The notes under the pieces: generated by a model | Seen by the model: the letters and a program-made list of their open reading frames with translations, nothing else | The model's database searches: none | Told to the model about the DNA's origin: nothing | Position numbers and translations under genes: made by a program | From: Brevibacterium sp. 'Marine' | Lineage (GTDB): Bacteria > Actinomycetota > Actinomycetes > Actinomycetales > Brevibacteriaceae | Length of the DNA stretch: 64,000 nucleotides | NCBI RefSeq assembly: GCF_012844365.1 | Contig: NZ_CP051626.1 | Location: forward strand, 3,534,001-3,598,000 | Direction of reading: 5' to 3' | In this document: one piece after another, positions 25,429 to 33,621 of the stretch | Layout: every line of letters begins with the position of its first letter | How positions within the stretch are numbered: the first letter of the stretch is position 1

Positions 25429-26475
25429 ATGAAGTCGTTCGTCTCTGTGCCGAAAACCCGTCCTGGGGATCGCATCGCGGTCCTCTCGCCTTCGTTCGCA
25501 GCGCCTGCTGTCTCCGCCGCAGTTCATGACCAGGCCATGCGCCGTCTTGCCGAAGCCACGGGTCTCATCCCGATCGAGTTTCCGACAACCCGACAACTTG
25601 GTGCCACCACCGAAGCGCGCGCGGCGGACATCACTGCCGCATTCGCTGATCCACGGATTCGCGCAGTCATCGCCACGACTGGCGGTGACGGTGAAGTCAC
25701 CGTCATCCCTCACGTGGACACAGAAGTCATCAGACGCGACCCGAAGCCGTTCCTCGGCTACAGCGACAATACGAATCTGCATCATCTGCTCTGGGGGTTA
25801 GGCGTAACCAGCTTCTATGGCGGGTCAACGCAGGTCCACCTCGGCGCTGGTCCTCACATCGATGACATCCATCTGCGTTCGCTTCGTGCCGCGCTGCTTG
25901 ACGGCGGCGAGATCGAGCTGACCGACCCCGGTGTCTCGGAGGATTTCGGCGTGGAGTGGGAAGATCCGCGGTCGCTGACCGAGTTCGGAGTGCGTGAGCC
26001 GACGGACCCGTGGACGTGGGCCGGACCGAAGAAGGCCGTCGAGGGGCGGACGTGGGGAGGCTGTATCGAGGTCATCGATCAGATCGCGATCGCCGGGCGG
26101 ATGCCGGAGACCGAGGACCTCAGCGACAGGGTTCTCATGTTCGAAACCAGCGAAGAAGTGCCGCCGGCGATAATGGTCAAGCGTTCTCTGCGCAGCCTCG
26201 GCGAACGGGGAATCCTGTCCGCTGCCGCTGGCGTCATCATGGCGCGGCCACCTGTCAGCGAGCTGCGGAAACCGGTTCCTCCACCCGATGAACGAGACCG
26301 GCTGCGCCGAGCCCAACGTGACACTGTGATCGCCGAGGTGCAGAAGTACAACCCCGAAGCCGTGATCTGTGTCGGTGTGCCGTTCGGCCACACCAGGCCG
26401 CAGTGGATCCTTCCGCACGGAGGAGTCATCCGGCTCGACGGTGCCGCGCAGTCGATCACCGCGGACTTCAGCTAA
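25429..26475 (+). CDS. LD-carboxypeptidase / MccF-like S66 serine peptidase
   Basis: The 348-residue S66-family peptidase cleaves either murein tetrapeptides (LdcA type) or aminoacyl-nucleotide antibiotics such as microcin C (MccF type). The nucleophile elbow is FLGYSDNT with Ser112. The Glu is in MFETSEEVPP and the His in VPFGHTRPQ, giving the Ser-Glu-His triad. The first domain begins with PGDRIAVLSPS, typical of the family. Length and the W-containing insertion (EDPRSLTEFG...TWAGPKKAVEG) favour the MccF-like branch, but specificity is uncertain. The gene stands alone. Confidence 0.85.
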   Translation: MKSFVSVPKTRPGDRIAVLSPSFAAPAVSAAVHDQAMRRLAEATGLIPIEFPTTRQLGATTEARAADITAAFADPRIRAVIATTGGDGEVTVIPHVDTEVIRRDPKPFLGYSDNTNLHHLLWGLGVTSFYGGSTQVHLGAGPHIDDIHLRSLRAALLDGGEIELTDPGVSEDFGVEWEDPRSLTEFGVREPTDPWTWAGPKKAVEGRTWGGCIEVIDQIAIAGRMPETEDLSDRVLMFETSEEVPPAIMVKRSLRSLGERGILSAAAGVIMARPPVSELRKPVPPPDERDRLRRAQRDTVIAEVQKYNPEAVICVGVPFGHTRPQWILPHGGVIRLDGAAQSITADFS

Positions 26476-26485
26476 ACCGCTGAGC

Positions 26486-26737
26486 TCACTGCAGTGAGCG
26501 ACCGCCGAAGATCTGCTGCAGCGGGATCGATTCGTCCTGCCACGGGGTGAGGATCCATGCGACGAGATAGGCGCCGATACCGAGCACGGGCAGCAGGAAC
26601 GAGGCGAGGACGATGAGTCGCATGATCCAGACGTTGATGCCGGTCACCTCGGCGAGGCCTCCGGCGATACCGCTGAGGATGCGGTCGGGACCGCGACGGA
26701 AACCGAGTTTGCGGATGGAGTCGAAGAGTGAGTTCAT
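26486..26737 (-). CDS. PspC-domain membrane protein
   Basis: The 83-residue protein consists almost entirely of a PspC domain: a basic amphipathic start (KLGFRRGPDRILSGIAGGLAEVTGI), then one long hydrophobic region (about 37-66). PspC domains occur in phage-shock and other envelope-stress sensors. No PspA or partner kinase is adjacent. The C-terminus QQIFGGRSLQ is echoed 1.2 kb away (see 25323). Confidence 0.85.
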   Translation of the reverse strand: MNSLFDSIRKLGFRRGPDRILSGIAGGLAEVTGINVWIMRLIVLASFLLPVLGIGAYLVAWILTPWQDESIPLQQIFGGRSLQ

Positions 26738-26747
26738 GTCTTCGACT

Positions 26748-27317
26748 CTACGGATCCGCCGTCACCGCGGCACTGGTGTTGGCCGTCGAGGCCGATTGAG
26801 GAAAACCGGAATCTGCGCCGATCCAGTAACGCCGTTTGGGTGGTCCGTCACCGTTCTCGCGCACGTCCTCGAGGACTCCCCCGCACTGCTCGATCACACT
26901 CGCCGAGGCGGTGTTCGTCTCATCGCACGTGACGAGCACGCTCTCGACACCGGCCGAGCGCAGTCGTTCGATCGAAAGTGACAGGATCTGCCGGGCGTAT
27001 CCTCGGCGACGGAATTCAGGAGCGACCGCATACCCGACGTGACCACCCAGGGTGAACAGAAAATCGTTGAGTTCGTACCGGATGGAGGTGCGACCGACGG
27101 GTCGGCCGTCCACCTCGGCGACAAGGAACTCCGCACGCACTCGCCCCGGCGGGAGGTCGATTCCTTTCGCCTCGCGCTCGTGAGTGGCGATGATATCGGC
27201 CCACGTTCCCTCTGCCTGGAGGAATTCGAAATCGTCGGCACGCAGCTGCTCATGGAACGTGCGCAGCTCCGCTTCATCGGTGGGCAGCAATGGACGCAAG
27301 CTCAGGATTTCGGTCAT
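26748..27317 (-). CDS. GNAT-family N-acetyltransferase
   Basis: The 189-residue GNAT protein has the acetyl-CoA loop in VGYAVAPEFRRRGYARQILSLSIERL (R-R-x-G-Y/x-A, about residues 96-118) and the usual C-terminal VLVTCDETNTASASVIEQCGG. The substrate is not predictable; the EGTWADIIATHEREAKG region resembles acetyltransferases acting on small amines. Its start overlaps the stop of the upstream flavin monooxygenase (27314-27317), so the pair is translationally coupled. Confidence 0.85.
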   Translation of the reverse strand: MTEILSLRPLLPTDEAELRTFHEQLRADDFEFLQAEGTWADIIATHEREAKGIDLPPGRVRAEFLVAEVDGRPVGRTSIRYELNDFLFTLGGHVGYAVAPEFRRRGYARQILSLSIERLRSAGVESVLVTCDETNTASASVIEQCGGVLEDVRENGDGPPKRRYWIGADSGFPQSASTANTSAAVTADP

Positions 27318-28708
27318 TGTGTTCCTTCGAAGGTCGGTTCCTCACGCCGGGCGAAGTCCGGGGCGTGTTCGGCAGTGATGCCGACGCCGAGGATGCGCGC
27401 CGGTATGCGGGTGAGCGCGGGGAATGTCGTCAGCAGCCATTCCACCGGTGCAGGTGGGCGAATGGGCCGGTGCCCGTGGACAGCGGGTTCGACCATCCGG
27501 TGGATTCCTGACTGCAGGAGTTCGACGGCCCGCGTGGTCGGGAGTCGTCTCAGCTGCAGGCGCCGCAGCTCTGCGGTCCGCACCGACCCGGCACGCAGCG
27601 GTTCGGCCAGTGTCCGGGCGACGGCGATTCCGTCCTGCACCGCGAGGTTGACCCCGACCCCACCGAGCGGGCTCATCGCGTGTGCGGAATCGCCGATGCA
27701 CAGCAGACCGTCGGTGAACCACCGTTTGGCCTCATTGCGGCGAACATCGAGAAGCTTCACATCGTCGAATTCGACCTGACCGACATCCGCCGCGAGCTGC
27801 GGGTAGGTCTCCGCGACGGCGTCACGCAGCGCTCCGATGCCTTCGGCACGCAGGCGCTCGTCCGCACCCTTCGGAATGAGTCGGGCGATCTGCACGTGTC
27901 CGTCGCGCGGGATTGCGACGAACACCTTGCCGTTCCCGCCTCGTGGGGCCACGGAATCGGGCAGGACCGCCTCGGTGTCGATGCGGAACCACCACACATC
28001 GATCGTCGACGACAGCTGCCTCACGGACAGACCCGCCTCGGCGCGGGCCTGCGACCACCGGCCGTCGGCGGCGATGACGAGCGGTGCACGGAATTCGACG
28101 GTGGCCGGGGTGGAAGCATCGAAAGCGCTGTCGGTTCGTTCCCCGGCGTGGACGTCGGTGTCTTCTGGCGGTGGGGCCGCCTCGGTGACGCTGGGCGCGG
28201 TCGACGCGGCCGGGACGGCGACGGTCGAATTCCGGGCACGGAGACCGACCACTCGATCGTCATCCCGGATCAACGAGGTGGCCTCGACCCCCATCCGCAG
28301 GTCGAAGTTCGGCTCGTCCTCCCCCGCCTTCGCAAGCAGGTTGAGGAAGTCCCACTGGGGTGCGATCGTCATGAACGGGTGTGGCAGGTCGAGGCGGGTG
28401 AAGTCGGCGAGCAGGACGTCCTCGCCGCCTCGCCCGGTCAGGGTCACGCCTTCGACGCGGCGATGGGCGATGCGGGCGAATTCGTGGTAGAGCCCGAGTT
28501 CGTCGAGCAGGCGCAGGGTCGACGGGTGGATGGTGTCGCCGCGGAAATCGCGGAAGAAGTCCATGTGCTTCTCGAGCACGACGACTTTCACTCCGCCGCG
28601 GGCGAGCAGCAGGCCGGCGACGATGCCGGCGGGGCCTCCGCCGCTGATGATGCAATCGACGTGCTCGCTGTCGTGTCGAGTGGGGTGCGTGCTGTCGGTG
28701 TCGGGCAT
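27314..28708 (-). CDS. FAD-dependent aromatic-ring monooxygenase-like protein
   Basis: The 464-residue group A flavoprotein monooxygenase has the dinucleotide-binding fingerprint CIISGGGPAGIVAGLLLARGG (residues 19-39). It also has the second FAD motif GDSAHAMSPLGGVGVNLAVQDG (about 345-366) and the connecting DG motif VIAADGRWSQAR. A low-complexity insertion of about 45 residues rich in Ala, Pro and Thr (about 160-205) interrupts the fold. The likely reaction is NAD(P)H-dependent hydroxylation of an aromatic compound, or reduction in a related pathway. GAGGAG precedes the ATG. It is co-transcribed with the acetyltransferase. Confidence 0.8.
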   Translation of the reverse strand: MPDTDSTHPTRHDSEHVDCIISGGGPAGIVAGLLLARGGVKVVVLEKHMDFFRDFRGDTIHPSTLRLLDELGLYHEFARIAHRRVEGVTLTGRGGEDVLLADFTRLDLPHPFMTIAPQWDFLNLLAKAGEDEPNFDLRMGVEATSLIRDDDRVVGLRARNSTVAVPAASTAPSVTEAAPPPEDTDVHAGERTDSAFDASTPATVEFRAPLVIAADGRWSQARAEAGLSVRQLSSTIDVWWFRIDTEAVLPDSVAPRGGNGKVFVAIPRDGHVQIARLIPKGADERLRAEGIGALRDAVAETYPQLAADVGQVEFDDVKLLDVRRNEAKRWFTDGLLCIGDSAHAMSPLGGVGVNLAVQDGIAVARTLAEPLRAGSVRTAELRRLQLRRLPTTRAVELLQSGIHRMVEPAVHGHRPIRPPAPVEWLLTTFPALTRIPARILGVGITAEHAPDFARREEPTFEGTQ

Positions 28709-28936
28709 GACGCTCTCCTCGGCTGGTATGCGCTGCGGCGCTTGGAACCGGCGGCGCCGTTGACTCTGCGGACGCTGGGGCTCGACGGACGCTGGGGTCC
28801 GGTGAGCTCTGAAGCACGGTGGGGCTGGTGCGCGGTGAGCACTGGAGCGCGGTGAGCGCCAGCGCGCGAAGGGCAGTAGGACTCGGTTCCCAGCCTAGAC
28901 CTCGAATCGGCCGGCGGAAATGGGGTGCACGCGCTG

Positions 28937-28954
28937 GGCGGTCGGCCGACCGCC
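28937..28954. repeat. 18-bp perfect palindrome
   Basis: GGCGGTCGGCCGACCGCC is its own reverse complement. It overlaps one copy of the CCGCCTCGG 9-mer (28950-28958). It could be a cruciform or a dimeric regulator site. Confidence 0.6.
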
Positions 28955-28971
28955 TCGGTGGCGGAGGCGAT

Positions 28972-29031
28972 AACTGCTTCAATGTGCAGGAGTGCAGCCT
29001 TAGGGGTGGACGCTCACACTTTGAAGCAGTT
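28972..29031. repeat. Spaced inverted repeat
   Basis: AACTGCTTCAA at 28972-28982 and TTGAAGCAGTT at 29021-29031 are perfect inverse copies. An imperfect GTG/CAC extends the match towards the loop of about 30 nt. It may act as the transcription end of the minus-strand glycosyltransferase gene. Confidence 0.6.
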
Positions 29032-29070
29032 GGTGTGGTGGCAGTTGGTGTGGTGGCAGTTGGTGTGGTG
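29026..29070. repeat. Three exact tandem copies of a 15-bp repeat
   Basis: GCAGTTGGTGTGGTG occurs three times without a difference at 29026-29040, 29041-29055 and 29056-29070. Exact copies suggest recent slippage expansion. Confidence 0.9.
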
Positions 29071-29076
29071 GCCCTC

Positions 29077-29116
29077 GGTCAGCGGGTCAGCGGGTCAGCG
29101 GGTCAGTGGGTCAGCG
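29077..29116. repeat. Five tandem copies of an 8-bp repeat
   Basis: GGTCAGCG is repeated five times; the fourth copy reads GGTCAGTG. The last copy contains the stop codon of the glycosyltransferase gene (29111-29113), so a change in copy number would alter the 3' end of that gene. Confidence 0.9.
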
Positions 29117-30880
29117 GGACGCCCCGCTGGCCCTCTTCTCCGTGACATCGAAGCGTTCGCGGTAGCGGCCGGTGAGCAGGCACCACTGCGAGTACATCGC
29201 GGTCGAGGAGTTGAACACGAGCAGCGTGAGCGGATAGAGCAGCCACTGCAGCCACATCATCACACGGCGCTCGCGCGGGACGTGGATGGGCCGGGGCGGC
29301 AGCAGCGCATTGAACACGACGACGGAGACGATGAGACCGATCATGCCGACCTGCTGAATGATGCCCACGGTCATCGGCATGCGCTCCACCACCGAGGTGG
29401 CCTGCCCGGTCTGCGTGGCCACGACGAAGGGGATCCAGCCGCCGATGGCGATGATGATCGAGATCGAGGCGAGGCTGACGTGCCCCTCAAGCAGGGAGAA
29501 GAACCGGAGCACTCCCGGCCAGAACGGCGCTCGGGCCCCAGGGCCGAAGACACGCACTCCGACGTAGGGAACGTCGGAGGCACCATACGACCAGCGGCTG
29601 AGTTGTTTGAACTGGGCGACCATCGTGGCCCTGAACGTCCCGGCCTGCACGGCGTCCTGGAAGATCGGGACATGGACGGGCACGACCCTGTAGTCGCCGT
29701 CGAAGTGGAACCAGCTGCGCCAGTACTGGTGACCGTCCTCGACGATAGTCCGCTTCGACCAGAAGCCCATCTCGACCAGAGCAGTCAGCGGCTGCGCGTG
29801 GGAGGCGAAGTTGCGCAGGGCGAGCCGCCGGACAGTGGTCGTGAGGTTCCAGAAGCAGTTCGCGCTGGCGACGACTCGCGATGGTGCAGGCACGTCCCAG
29901 ATGTTCGTGATGTAGAGACTGATCGGCTGGAACGACAGTCGCTCCCGGTCCGGGGCGATCGCGTATTCGTAGGCGACAGCGTCGAAATAGGACTCGTGTG
30001 GGATGTTGTCGCAGTCGAGGCTGGTGACGATCACCCGGCGTGGGTCGATGGCCTCGTCACGGACCCATTCGGCCAGGCGATGTCCGGCGTACGTGATGTT
30101 CGCACCCTTGCCGGCGATCTCGTCGGGCAATCCGGCCGGATGTTCGACGAGGACGAAGGCCCTGAAGCGGTGGCCGTACTCGGCTTCGAGCCGCCGAGCC
30201 GTCTCGGCCATCGCCGGTCCTCCCCGTTCCTCATGGGCGAAGAAGACGAGGAGCTGTTCGGGCTTCGTCGACGTGTGCAGCAGGGTGCGGATGGTGTCGG
30301 CGATGACCGGATAGGGCTCGTTGTACGCGGCCACGACGACCGCGTGGAGCAGGGTCGATGGCCGCATGATCGAGCGTGGGTCGGCGTTGACTTTCGCAAC
30401 GAGGGCGGCGTGGTCGGCGGCCCGGAACCCTCCCCGAGGATGTGCCAGGGAAGGGCGCCCGTCCAGGGCCCGCTCGAGGTCGGTCAGGCGCGCCGCCCAG
30501 TCGACGCGGGCGCTGCGGCGAAAGCGGACGAAGCCGCGAGCGACGTCGATCGCCCCGAGCATGGCGCGGACGAACATCAGCCCGACGATGGAGAGCACGT
30601 AGACCGCTCCGAGCATCGCGTCGACGAAGGGGAGGATGAATACGAGCCCGACCGCAGTGAAGCTGATCGCCGCCGGCAGGGCCTCGAAGAATCGATACAA
30701 CCGGGTGCGTGGGCCCATCGGCAGTTCGAGGTCGGCGGGCGGTGGTGCCACCGACCCGAACGAGACGTCTCCTGTACCCGAGTTCCGAGCCCCGGGCGAT
30801 GACGGTCGGAACGGGCGATGAAGTGGGTGGGCTGAGGGTGGTGATTCGACGGCGGTGACTGGTTCGCGGTTCGCTCTCAC
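29111..30880 (-). CDS. Membrane-bound family 2 glycosyltransferase
   Basis: The 589-residue protein has two helices near residues 70-115, a cytoplasmic GT-A domain, and about four C-terminal helices (about 465-570). GT2 motifs are complete: VVVAAYNEP, SLDCDN (D289 and D291), EDGHQYWRSW and QLSRW (Q426-W430). The Q-x-x-R-W motif is that of processive beta-glycan synthases and related enzymes. It begins with GTG at 30880 after a weak GGA/AGAG signal; the first 55 residues are a Pro/Ser-rich tail. The polymer or lipid product is unknown. It is a single gene with no PilZ domain. Confidence 0.82.
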   Translation of the reverse strand: MRANREPVTAVESPPSAHPLHRPFRPSSPGARNSGTGDVSFGSVAPPPADLELPMGPRTRLYRFFEALPAAISFTAVGLVFILPFVDAMLGAVYVLSIVGLMFVRAMLGAIDVARGFVRFRRSARVDWAARLTDLERALDGRPSLAHPRGGFRAADHAALVAKVNADPRSIMRPSTLLHAVVVAAYNEPYPVIADTIRTLLHTSTKPEQLLVFFAHEERGGPAMAETARRLEAEYGHRFRAFVLVEHPAGLPDEIAGKGANITYAGHRLAEWVRDEAIDPRRVIVTSLDCDNIPHESYFDAVAYEYAIAPDRERLSFQPISLYITNIWDVPAPSRVVASANCFWNLTTTVRRLALRNFASHAQPLTALVEMGFWSKRTIVEDGHQYWRSWFHFDGDYRVVPVHVPIFQDAVQAGTFRATMVAQFKQLSRWSYGASDVPYVGVRVFGPGARAPFWPGVLRFFSLLEGHVSLASISIIIAIGGWIPFVVATQTGQATSVVERMPMTVGIIQQVGMIGLIVSVVVFNALLPPRPIHVPRERRVMMWLQWLLYPLTLLVFNSSTAMYSQWCLLTGRYRERFDVTEKRASGASR

Positions 30881-31029
30881 TCTCTCGATCCTGGGCGTCC
30901 CGGCTGGACAGCTGTTTGTGTGCAGATGCAGGTCAGGTGAATATTTCGTGCCGGCGACCGGGGCTCCAACATGTGCTGTGAATGGTCGCAGGCCAGGTGA
31001 ACGCTCGGCACCCGAGGTAGAGTCGGTTC

Positions 31030-31548
31030 ATGACATCTGCTGTCCGCCCCGCAGCCATCGCCGACGTCGCCGGAATGGCGCGAGTCCACGTCGACAGCTG
31101 GGAGGAGACCTACCGCGGACTCATGCCCGACGAACTCCTCGATTCTCCCGACCTCATCGATCGACGCCGACAGATGTGGACGCAGATTCTCGCCGAGGCG
31201 GCCCCGCAGAAATACGTCAGCGCCGTTGCCGAATCCGACGGTGACATCGTCGGCATCGCCATGTCCGGACCTCCGGAAACCGACGGAAGCGTCGAAGACC
31301 GGCACCTCTACGTTCTCTACGCCTATCGGTCCATGCAAGGCACGGGCGTCGGCCAGGACCTCCTCGATGCGGTCGTCGATCCGTCCGTGACGACTGCGCT
31401 GTGGGTTGCCGATCCGAATCCGCGCGCTCAGGCGTTCTATGCGAAGAACGGCTTCGTCGCCGACGGCACGGTCAAGACCGACGACTACGACGGGGTGCGC
31501 GAGGTGCGGATGGTGCGAGAGGCCCGGGCTGAGGATCGCGCCACCTGA
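31030..31548 (+). CDS. GNAT-family N-acetyltransferase
   Basis: The 172-residue GNAT protein starts VRPAAIADVAGMARVHVDSWEETYRGLMP (split at about residue 25), typical of the YitI/RimI-like group. The CoA-binding loop is LYAYRSMQGTGVGQDLLDA, and the end is LWVADPNPRAQAFYAKNGFVADG. Substrate unknown. It is divergent from the GT2 gene and ends 7 nt before the convergent sugar kinase. Confidence 0.85.
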   Translation: MTSAVRPAAIADVAGMARVHVDSWEETYRGLMPDELLDSPDLIDRRRQMWTQILAEAAPQKYVSAVAESDGDIVGIAMSGPPETDGSVEDRHLYVLYAYRSMQGTGVGQDLLDAVVDPSVTTALWVADPNPRAQAFYAKNGFVADGTVKTDDYDGVREVRMVREARAEDRAT

Positions 31549-31555
31549 CGGCCTG

Positions 31556-32635
31556 TCAGATCCAGATGACCCGGTCCTGGCCGCTGAGTTTCCCACCGGC
31601 ACCGAGGTGACCGAGCGTGAGTGCCCCATCCAACGGTCCGCCTACGGGCTCGACGATGGTGATGGTCGGATCCAGTCGTGCGGCTTCGGTGCGGAATCCC
31701 TCGACGAGGTGATCGCCCGCGGCCGCGACTCCCCCGGTGAGAGCGATGCGGGTCGCGGAGTTGGAAGTGGGAAAGGCCTCGGTGGCTACCGTTGACGAGT
31801 CAGTGTCAGTTCGCACGGAACGAGCTGCGGCGAGCGCGCTGCGGGCCGCTTCCTGACCAGCTTCGCGGAGCAGGTCGGCCGAGGCTGTGTCGCCGGCTCG
31901 AGCAGTCTCGCCGATGTCGATGGTGAATTCGGCAAGCAGTCCTGCCCGGTCATTGCGCGTATAGAACTGTCCCGGCCAGGAGGCCGGTGGTCCGAAGCGT
32001 CGGGTGGCTGCCTCGAGCAAAGCACGGCCGTGTTCGTCGACACCGTCATGTGTGCGCAGGGCGAGTTCGAGACCATGACGTCCCAGCCATGCTCCTCCCC
32101 CGCGGTCGCCGAAGAGGTGTCCCCAGCCATCGGCTCGTGCCCATTCGGCCGACCAGTGGCCGGCATCGTCCGGACCCGGATGGGCGATGGCGATCGCTCC
32201 GGTGCCGAGCACGGTGATCGCTCCTCCGGTCCCACCGAGGGCACCGAGGTGGGCGGTCACGGCATCGATGGCGGCGACGGCCGGCACTCCGAACTCGGAA
32301 GAGATTTCGGCGAGAATCTCGGCAGGATCCTCGGCAAGAGAAGCGATGCCGGACGCACCGATGCCGATGCCGCCCACCTCGGAGAAACGGTCCGGCCAGG
32401 TTTCATCCGCCGTTCTCACGAGGTCCCGGACGACATGCAGGACGGTACTGCCGCCCGGCCCGATCTCGATGCGCGGTCCGGCGATCTGGTCGACGATGCG
32501 TGGGACGAAGCCCGCGCCGTCAGCGATGCCCGGTCCGCCAACGGCACTGCCACGATGGTCAGCAGCATCGCCGACGTCACCAAGTGCGGCGCGGCTGCCG
32601 GTGCCGCCGATGTCGATGCCGAGGATCAGGCTCAT
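31556..32635 (-). CDS. N-acetylhexosamine kinase (BadF/BadG ATPase family; MurNAc/GlcNAc kinase)
   Basis: The 359-residue actin-fold kinase of the BadF/NagK type has the phosphate-1 motif GIDIGGTGSRAAL (residues 6-18), phosphate-2 ITVLGTGAIAI, the GWGHLFGDRGGGAWLG segment and adenosine motif ALTGGVAAAG. In this operon it probably phosphorylates MurNAc and/or GlcNAc at O6, as MurK does in Clostridium. Its start overlaps the murQ stop (ATGA). It is the last gene of the recycling operon. Confidence 0.82.
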   Translation of the reverse strand: MSLILGIDIGGTGSRAALGDVGDAADHRGSAVGGPGIADGAGFVPRIVDQIAGPRIEIGPGGSTVLHVVRDLVRTADETWPDRFSEVGGIGIGASGIASLAEDPAEILAEISSEFGVPAVAAIDAVTAHLGALGGTGGAITVLGTGAIAIAHPGPDDAGHWSAEWARADGWGHLFGDRGGGAWLGRHGLELALRTHDGVDEHGRALLEAATRRFGPPASWPGQFYTRNDRAGLLAEFTIDIGETARAGDTASADLLREAGQEAARSALAAARSVRTDTDSSTVATEAFPTSNSATRIALTGGVAAAGDHLVEGFRTEAARLDPTITIVEPVGGPLDGALTLGHLGAGGKLSGQDRVIWI

Positions 32636-33621
32636 GCGCCCACGGTACCCGGCCCAGGGTTGTCCTGACCGGAATCGTCCGACCCGGAGCCGGATCCAGC
32701 ATCGGACGATGAGCCCGTCCGGACGAGCTCGGCGATCGCGGCCCTGACGGATCCGTCATGGGACTCCAGGGTCGAGGATGCCAGGGCGGGGGCCGCCTCG
32801 GTGAAGGAGACGACGATGGCGGTCTTGAGATCGCCGTCGCAGCGCTCGAGCAGGGCCCTGGCGTCGGCATCGGTGAGGTCCGCGGCCTCGCGAAGGATGC
32901 GCACGGTGCGTTCGCGCAGCTTCGCGTTCGTCGCAACGACCGAGACCATGAGGTTGTCCCAGGTCCGGCCGAGAGCGACCATGAGCGCGGTCGAGAACCC
33001 GTTGAGGGTGAGCTTCTGGGCGGTGCCGGCCTTGAGCCTGGTCGATCCGGTGATCACCTCGGGGCCGGTGTCGAGGACGATGTGGTCATCGGCCGTCTCG
33101 GCCAGAGAGGCGTGCGGGTTGTTCGAGATGAGCACGGCGTGAGCGCCGTTGGCCCGCGCCGCGTCGAGCGCCCCGCCGACGTACGGGGTCGACCCGCTCG
33201 CGGCGATGCCGATGGCCACATCGTCGGGTCCGAGCTCCGCACCGGCCGCGGATCCGTCGGCCCCGGAGTCCTCGGCGTTCTCCACCGCGTTGACCAATGC
33301 CGCCTGGCCGCCGGCGATGTGCCCGATGACCCGGCCCGGTTCGAGGTTGAACGTCGGTAAGAGTTCGCTCGCATCGAGGACGCCCAACCTCCCCGAGGTG
33401 CCTGCGCCGAAGTAGTGGACGCGGCCGCCTCGGCGCATGCGTTCTGCCGCGATGTCGACGAGTTCGGCCAGCTGCGGCAGGGCTGCGGCGACCGCGTCGA
33501 TGACGGCGTGGTCCTCGGCGTTGAGGACTCGCAGCACCCCAAGGGTGTCGAGGTCGTCGAGTCCGGAGCTCGCCGGATTGCGCTGCTCGGTCGGTGAGAG
33601 TGGGCGCTGGGAGGAGGTCAT
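32632..33621 (-). CDS. murQ: N-acetylmuramic acid 6-phosphate etherase
   Basis: MurQ removes D-lactate from MurNAc-6-phosphate to give GlcNAc-6-phosphate. The 329-residue protein (ATG at 33621, GAGGAGG-like region upstream) has the SIS-domain signature GGRVHYFGAGTSGRLGVLDASE (about 63-84), the IAGGQAALVNAVENAEDS segment with the catalytic Glu, and TGSTRLKAGTAQKLTLN. A Ser/Gly/Asp-rich tail of about 25 residues ends the protein. It overlaps the genes on both sides by 4 nt, so the symporter, murQ and kinase form one translationally coupled unit. Confidence 0.92.
   Translation of the reverse strand: MTSSQRPLSPTEQRNPASSGLDDLDTLGVLRVLNAEDHAVIDAVAAALPQLAELVDIAAERMRRGGRVHYFGAGTSGRLGVLDASELLPTFNLEPGRVIGHIAGGQAALVNAVENAEDSGADGSAAGAELGPDDVAIGIAASGSTPYVGGALDAARANGAHAVLISNNPHASLAETADDHIVLDTGPEVITGSTRLKAGTAQKLTLNGFSTALMVALGRTWDNLMVSVVATNAKLRERTVRILREAADLTDADARALLERCDGDLKTAIVVSFTEAAPALASSTLESHDGSVRAAIAELVRTGSSSDAGSGSGSDDSGQDNPGPGTVGA

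Larger units (their letters stand above)
28709..29110. other. 402-bp repeat-rich intergenic region
   Basis: No convincing gene is present. It holds the promoter of the flavin monooxygenase and the 3' region of the glycosyltransferase, an 18-bp perfect palindrome, a spaced inverted repeat and two sets of short tandem repeats, listed separately. The number of repeat types in so short a stretch is unusual for this window. Confidence 0.7.

Noticed and set aside
29026-29116. A CRISPR-like or IS end structure
   Set aside because: The repeats are simple head-to-tail copies of 15 and 8 bp without spacers, and no transposase is nearby.
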